Of a DNA stretch of 64,000 bases, positions 58,110-64,000 are shown one piece after another (position 1 is the stretch's first letter; the number at the start of each line of letters is the position of its first letter). The DNA comes from Hyperoodon ampullatus (Eukaryota; Chordata; Mammalia; Artiodactyla; Ziphiidae): contig OX457057.1 of NCBI GenBank assembly GCA_949752795.1, positions 161,363,980-161,427,979 of the forward strand, in the 5' to 3' direction. Under the pieces are notes generated by a model that worked only from the letters and a program-made list of their open reading frames with translations, ran no database searches and was not told where the DNA came from. Both the position numbers and the translations under genes were made by a program.

Positions 58110-61100
58110 TAACATCTTTATTGGAGTATAATTGCTTTACAATGGTGTGTTAGTTTCTGCCTTATAACAAAGTGAATCAGTTATACATATACATATATCC
58201 CCACATCTCTTCTGTCCTGTGTCTCTCTCCCTCCCACCCTCGCTATCCTACCCTTCTAGGTGGTCACAAAGCACCAAGCTGATCTCCCTCTGCTATGTGG
58301 CTGCTTCCCACTAGCTATCTGTTTTACATTTGGTAGTGTATATATGTCCATGCCAGTCTCTCACTTTGTGTCTTTATTCCCATCTTGCCCCTAGGTTCTT
58401 CATGAACATTTTTTTTTTTAGATTCCATATATATGTGTTAGCATATGGTATTTGTTTTTCTCTTTCTGACTTCACTCTGTATGACAGACTCTAGGTCCAT
58501 CCACCTCACTACAAATAATTCAATTTTGTTTCTTTTTATGGCTGAGTAATATTCCACTGTATATATGTGCCACATCTTCTTTATCCATTCATCTGTTGAT
58601 GGACACTTAGGTTGCTTCCATGTCCTGGCTATTGTAAACAGAGCTGCAGTGAACATTATGGTACATGACTCTTTTTGAATTATGGTTTTCTCAGGGCATA
58701 TGCCCAGTAGTGGGATTGCTGGGTCGTATGGTAGTTCTATTTTTAGTTTAAGGAACCTCCATACTGTTCTCCATAGTGGCTGTATCAATTTACATTGCCA
58801 CCAACAGTGCAAGAGGGTTCCCTTTTCTCCACACCCTCTCCAGCATTTATTGTTTCTAGATTTTTTGATGATGGCCATTCTGACCGGTGTGAGATGATAT
58901 CTCATTGTAGTTTTGATTTGCATTTCTCTAATGATTAATGATGTTGAGCATTCTTTCATGTGTTTGTTGGCAATCTGTATATCTTCTTTGGAGAAATGTC
59001 TATTTAGGTCTTCTGCCCATTTTTGGATTGGGTTGTTTGTTTTTTTTGATATTGAGCTGCATGAGCTGCTTGTACATTTTGGAGATTAATCCTTTGTCAG
59101 TTGCTTCATTTGCAAATATTTTCTTGCATTCTGAGGGCTGTCTTTTCATCTTGTTTATGGTTTCCTTTGCTGTGCAAAACCTTTTAAGTTTCATTAAGTC
59201 CCATTTGTTTATTTTTGTTTTTATTTCCATTTCTCTAGGAGGTGGGTCAGAAAGGATCTTGCTGTGATTTATGTCATAGAGTGTTCTGCCTGTGTTTTCC
59301 TCTAAGAGTTTGATAGTGTCTGGCCTTACATTTAGGTCTTTAATCCATTTTGAGTTTAGTTTTGTGTATGGTGTTAGGGAGTGTTCTAATTTCATTCTTT
59401 TACATGTAGCTGTCCAGTTTTCCCAGCACCACTTATTGAAGAGGCTGTCTTTTCTCCACTGTATATTCTTGCCTCCTTTATCAAAGATAAGGTGACCATA
59501 TGTGCATGGGTTTATCTCTGGGCTTTCTATCCTGTTCCATTGATCTATATTTCTGTTTTTGTGCCAGTATCATACTGTCTTGATTACTGTAGCTTTTTTT
59601 TTTTTTTTTGGCGGTACGCGGGCCTCTCACTGCCACGGCCTCCCCCGCTGCGGAGCACAGTCCCCGGACGCACAGGCCCAGCGGCCACGGCCCACGGGCC
59701 CAGCCGCTCCACGGCATGCGGGACCCCCCCAGACCGGGTCACGAACCCGCGTCCCCCGCATCGGCAGGCGGACTCCCAACCACTGCACCACCAGGGAAGC
59801 CCCCTACTGTAGCTTTGTAGTATAGTCTGAAGTCAGGGAGCCTGATTCCTCCAGCTCCGTTTTTCTTTCTCAAGATTGCTTTGGCTATTCTGGGTCTTCT
59901 GTGTTTCCATACAAATTGTGAATTTTTTTGTTCTAGTTCTGTGAAAAATGCCAGTGGTAGTTTGATAGGGATTGCATTGAATCTGTAGATTGCTTTGGGT
60001 AGTATAGTCATTTTCACAATGTTGATTCTTCCAATCCAAGAACGTGGTAATCTCTCCATCTGTTTGTATCATCTTTAATTTCTTTCATCAGTGTCTTATA
60101 AGTTTCTGCATACAGGTCTTTTTGTCTCCTTGGGTAGGTTTATTCCTCGATATTTTATTCTTTTTGTTGCAGTGGTAAATGGGAGTGTTTTCTTAATTTC
60201 ACTTTCAGATTTTTCATCATTAGTATATAGGAATGCAAGAGATTTCTGTGTATTAATTTTGTATCCTGCTACTTTACCAGATTCATTGATTAGCTCTAGT
60301 AGTTTTCTGGTAGCATCTTTAGGATTCTCTAAGTATAGTATGTCATCTGCAAACAGTGACAGCTTTACTTCTTCTTTTCCAATTTGGATTCTTTTTATTT
60401 CTTTTTATTCTCTGATTGCTGTGGCTAAAACTTCCAAAACTGTGTTGAATAAGAGTGGTGAGAGTGGGCAGTCTTGTCTTGTTCTTGATCTTAGTGGAAA
60501 TGGTTTCAGTTTTTCACCATTGAGGACGATGTTGGCTGTGGGTTTGTCATATATGGCCTTTATTATGTTGAGGAAAGTTCCCTCTGTGCCTACTTTCTGG
60601 AGGGTTTTTATCATAAATGGGTGTTGAATTTTGTCGAAAGCTTTCTCTGCATCGATTGAGATGATCATATGGTTTTTCTCCTTCAATTTGTTAATATGGT
60701 GTATCCCATTGATTGATTTGCATATATTGAAGAATCCTTGCATTCCTGGAATAAACCCCACTTGATCATGGTGTATGATCCTTCTAATGTGCTGTTGGAT
60801 TCTGTTTGCTAGTGTTTTGTTGAGGATTTTTGCATCTATGTTCATCAGTGATATTGGCCTGTAGTTTTCTTTTTTTTTTGGTAACATCTTTGTCTGGTTT
60901 TGGTATCATGGTGATGGTGGCCTCACAGAATGACTTTGGGAGTGTTCCTCCCTCTGCTATATCTTGGAAGAGTTTGAGAAGGATGGGTGTTAGCTCTGCT
61001 CTAAATGTTTGATAGAATTCGCCTATGAAGCCATCTGGTCCTGGGCTTTTGTTTGTTGGAAGATTTTTAATCACAGTTTCAATTTTAGTGCTTGTGATTG

Positions 61101-61215
61101 GTCTGTTCATATTTTCTATTTCTTCCTGGTTCAGTCTCAGAAGGTTGTGCATTTCTAAGAAATTGTCCATTTCTTCGAGGTTGTCCATTTTATTGGCATA
61201 TAGTTGCTTGTTGTT
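58110..61215 (-). mobile_element. Younger L1, 5' truncated
   Basis: Reverse. The 3' end at 58110 is TTATTGGAGTATAATTGCTT. ORF2 is still readable in several frames: about 173 codons at 58438-58959, then pieces at 59000-59395, 59739-60059, 60405-60887 and 60784-61218. It includes the reverse-transcriptase region. Frameshifts and a SINE at 59598 break it. TTCAATT-type duplicates flank it. Confidence 0.9.
59598..59804 (-). mobile_element. CHR-2-type SINE, unusually G-rich on its own strand
   Basis: Reverse, full length. Duplication TACTGTAGCTTT at 59585 and 59805. It differs from other copies mainly by A-to-G changes on the SINE strand. Confidence 0.92.
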
Positions 61216-62680
61216 CAATTATTTTTGAATCACTCTATATTTTACTTTGTTTCTTAAATTTTACATAAATGTTTTAATATTGTACCTTTATAAATATTTT
61301 ATATCTAACTCATTAATTTATATACAATATTATGTTTTAAGAATATACTACAGTTTAAAAATTCCATTTATTTATGGACATTTAAGATTTTCTCATTTTT
61401 CCTCATTTTAAACAATGCTGCTACAAACATCATTGGGCACTTGAGGAAAAGTTTCTCTAAGGTATATATCTAAAAGTAGAATTGCTGATTTATAGAATGT
61501 GTGTGTGTCTTAACTGGGTATTGCCATATTGCTCTCCAAAGCTGTAACAGTTTACTTCATTGCAGTAAAGATCTCTGTATCTCCAAATCCTCACCAACAC
61601 TTGGTATTGCCTGATTTAAAAATTTTTGCCAATCTGATGGTTGTGAAATGGTATCTCATTAATTCATTTTGCATTTCCTTGACTATGTTTCTTACCAATT
61701 CAGTAGACTTTTAGATGTCCTCTTTATTTAAATGCTTGTTCATCTCTTTTGCCCACTGTTTTTAAAATAGCATTTGTCTCTTACTGATTTGCAGTAGTCT
61801 TTATATATTCTAGATATTAATCTCTTAATGATTATATGTGTCGCTGATATCTTTCTAGTCAGTGAATTTATCTTTTAACCATGATTTTGATGATTTGTCT
61901 AGAGATTAACATTTTTAATGTCATCACATTTGTCAAAGGTCCCCTTATGGTTTGTATATTTTATATCTTGATCAAGAAAAACTTGAGATTATAAAGGTAT
62001 TCCATGCTTTCATCCAAAAATTTCAAAGTTTTGCTCTTTACATTTAGGTCTCTTATCTGCAATTGATTTTTGTGGAGGTAGAAATCTAATTTTTTTCCCA
62101 TTTGAAAAGTCATTTGTCCCAACACTATTTATTCACTAATCCATTCTTTTTCTTTTGTCACTCAATTTCCTTTATTTATATATGCATATATTTCTTGTCT
62201 CTCTATTCTGTATAATCTGTCTCTTCTTACACCAATGCCCTATTGTTTTTAACGTCTTGATATATCTGGTAAAAATATCCCCCCTTCTTCAAAATTCTTT
62301 TTTCTTCCTTCAGAATTATCTTGACTCTTCTTAATCCTTTACTGCTCTTTGTGAATTTTAGGGTCAGCTTGTTCATTCCATAAGAAACATATAACAATAA
62401 AAAAACTGTCTCAAGATTTTGTTTCAGATTGTAATGAATTTATAGATTAATTTGGAAAGAAGTGGCATTAAATGGCTTTGAGTCTTACTGTCTATATGTA
62501 TTTCTTTGTTTAGGTCCTTTTTATGTCCTTCAGTAAAGTTTTATACTTTTCTCCCTAAAAGTTCTTTTCTTAAAACAGTTTATTGAGGTATAATTTACAT
62601 ACCATAAACTTCACCCCACTCTAAAATTCTTGCATATGTGTTGTTAGATTTATTACTAGGTACCTTTTAGTTTTTATCAT

Positions 62681-64000
62681 GAGGTACCTTACAGTTATTG
62701 TGAATAGCATCTTCGCTTTCTAAAATTTTTGTAACTGGACTTTATTTTTAAAGGATTGGGGACTTTTTATTTTCTATCACAAAATAGGATAGGAGGTAAC
62801 CTTCATTGCAACATATGATGGTAATGAAAAGGAGATCTATAAGCCCAGTCCCAGGAGTCTGAAGCAGATAAAAGGGTGACAAGGAACCCTCCAAATCTGA
62901 GACTTGTTTCTAAGTGTTCACACCAGCAGAAAGGAGGCCTGTTTTTAACCCCTCCCTTCACATTCAGTTTATAGTTAACACCACTCTATTCGTACATTCA
63001 AGCATTCATTCACTTATTCATATTCTTTTAAATTAAAATATGGGGTTCTTGCTGTATACTAAGATCTGTGCTAGGCATTTGGGATTAAATTTTTTAACTT
63101 GTAAAATGAGATTTTACAAAAGAGTGTTGTGAGAAGGACACAAAAAAGGCTAGTTGGCTAACTTCTCAACTAGGCTATCCAAAAAATGTAGCACTTTACA
63201 AAACTCTTTCACATATATTTTTATATTTAGTCATCATAGCAATCCTTAATCATTTTTATAGATAGTGAAGGTTAAGTAACTTTGAGTGGTATGGTTTTTG
63301 ACAAAAAATAAGATTTAACTATAAAATGACATGATTAAGTTTTTATTGCTTATAAATTGCCTCTGATTTTTATTCCTTTTGTATACAGCTCATAATCATT
63401 TATTTTTGTTTTGTTTTGGTTTTGGTTTTTTTTTTTTTACAGAAACATTTAGTTAAAGACAATATAGAGTAAACATAATGTCTTAAGATCATAATCATTT
63501 ATATTTAGTCTTCTTTGAGCACTGTATAGAAGGGCATTGTATAAAGAGATACCTGTCTCCATATTTTACAAAAGAATACTGTGTGAAAACCACTAAGAAG
63601 GCAGTGACTAAACTCCAAATGTGTATTTCCTCTTCCTAACACCAAGACAGCCATCTTAGTTTGTAGGTAGCCCGTGTGCATTGTTACTTGTTAATGATAA
63701 GTGAAAGCTTCTGATAGGCAAACTCTGAGAAATTTATATGGGACAAAAATTGAAGACATAAAGGAAATCTGCAGTGATTAACTCAACAGTGACTTAAATT
63801 TTTACTCTTAGAATTACTTTTCATTTCAGTTTCAAAGACATTCTCTTCAAGATTCTGGTCACTTGGTCTTACTTTTTACATCCTTCCCAGACACACTGGA
63901 ATGTATTAGAAGGTTATGGCATCTATACAAGTTTAATAATCTGAAGCTTTTCTTCAGTTTGTAGTCTAGGATTTGGAATATGATCCTCATGAAAGCCAGA
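62681..64000. other. Terminal stretch, putative TOR1AIP2 intron
   Basis: Possible MIR-like trace at 63195-63285 and poly-T at 63427-63439. No LULL1 coding exon was recognised. Confidence 0.5.

Larger units (their letters stand above)
57775..62680 (-). mobile_element. Old L1, split by a younger L1
   Basis: 57775-58096 and 61217-62680 read as one old reverse L1M-type 3' region (ATTTCATACAAATGGAATCA; later TATATCTAAAAGTAGAATTG). A younger L1 sits between them. Confidence 0.7.

Noticed and set aside
58438..58959. 173-codon minus-strand frame and neighbours up to 61218
   Set aside because: These are pieces of L1 ORF2, not host genes, and are already covered by the L1 entry.
1..64000. CRISPR arrays, bacterial operons, tRNA or rRNA genes
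   Set aside because: None present. tRNA-like B-box sequences belong to SINEs, and the base composition and introns are mammalian.

Overview
The window is mammalian nuclear DNA, almost certainly from a cetacean. It carries many tRNA-derived SINEs of the CHR-1/CHR-2 type, many flanked by intact target-site duplications, plus cetartiodactyl-type L1 copies nested in older L1s. About half of the sequence is recognisable transposable element. Genes are sparse, intron-rich and split over tens of kilobases.

Two genes are supported, head to head. On the minus strand, from 32702 towards 1, lies the 5' half of TOR1AIP1 (LAP1), an inner nuclear membrane protein that binds lamins and activates torsin ATPases. 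Six coding exons match the known protein in order (32702-32225, 30545-30471, 24887-24828, 6040-5999, 5169-5077, 1883-1827). They cover the nucleoplasmic region, with both PP1-binding motifs and the internal LAP1C start. Two further in-frame cassette exons (45 and 24 nt) look plausible. The transmembrane and luminal exons lie beyond position 1. A CpG island covers the promoter (about 31.9-33.24 kb).

On the plus strand, a second GC-rich promoter at 36.68-37.10 kb is read as the start of TOR1AIP2. It has a ZNF143-like site and a CACGTG E-box. The IFRG15 reading frame of this gene (131 aa) is intact at 50020-50415. The exons for the LULL1 form are not in the window and should lie past 64000.

The most interesting region is 48.8-51.4 kb. 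Decayed but colinear traces of a class I (gammaretrovirus-like) integrase lie just upstream of the IFRG15 exon. Envelope-like traces, including a CWIC motif, lie just downstream. The spacing suggests that the IFRG15 exon sits where envelope surface-subunit sequence would be expected, so this conserved mammalian protein may be an exapted retroviral segment. This is inference and needs profile searches.

Other regions: 7.8-19.2 kb is a pile of minus-strand L1 copies with nested SINEs and a 64-bp TTAA-flanked MITE. 27.0-27.8, 40.0-41.05, 45.4-47.4, 54.4-56.5 and 57.8-62.7 kb hold more L1. 57.1-57.7 kb holds a degraded mariner-like transposase. MIR, L2, hAT and Tigger relics are scattered through introns and intergenic DNA.
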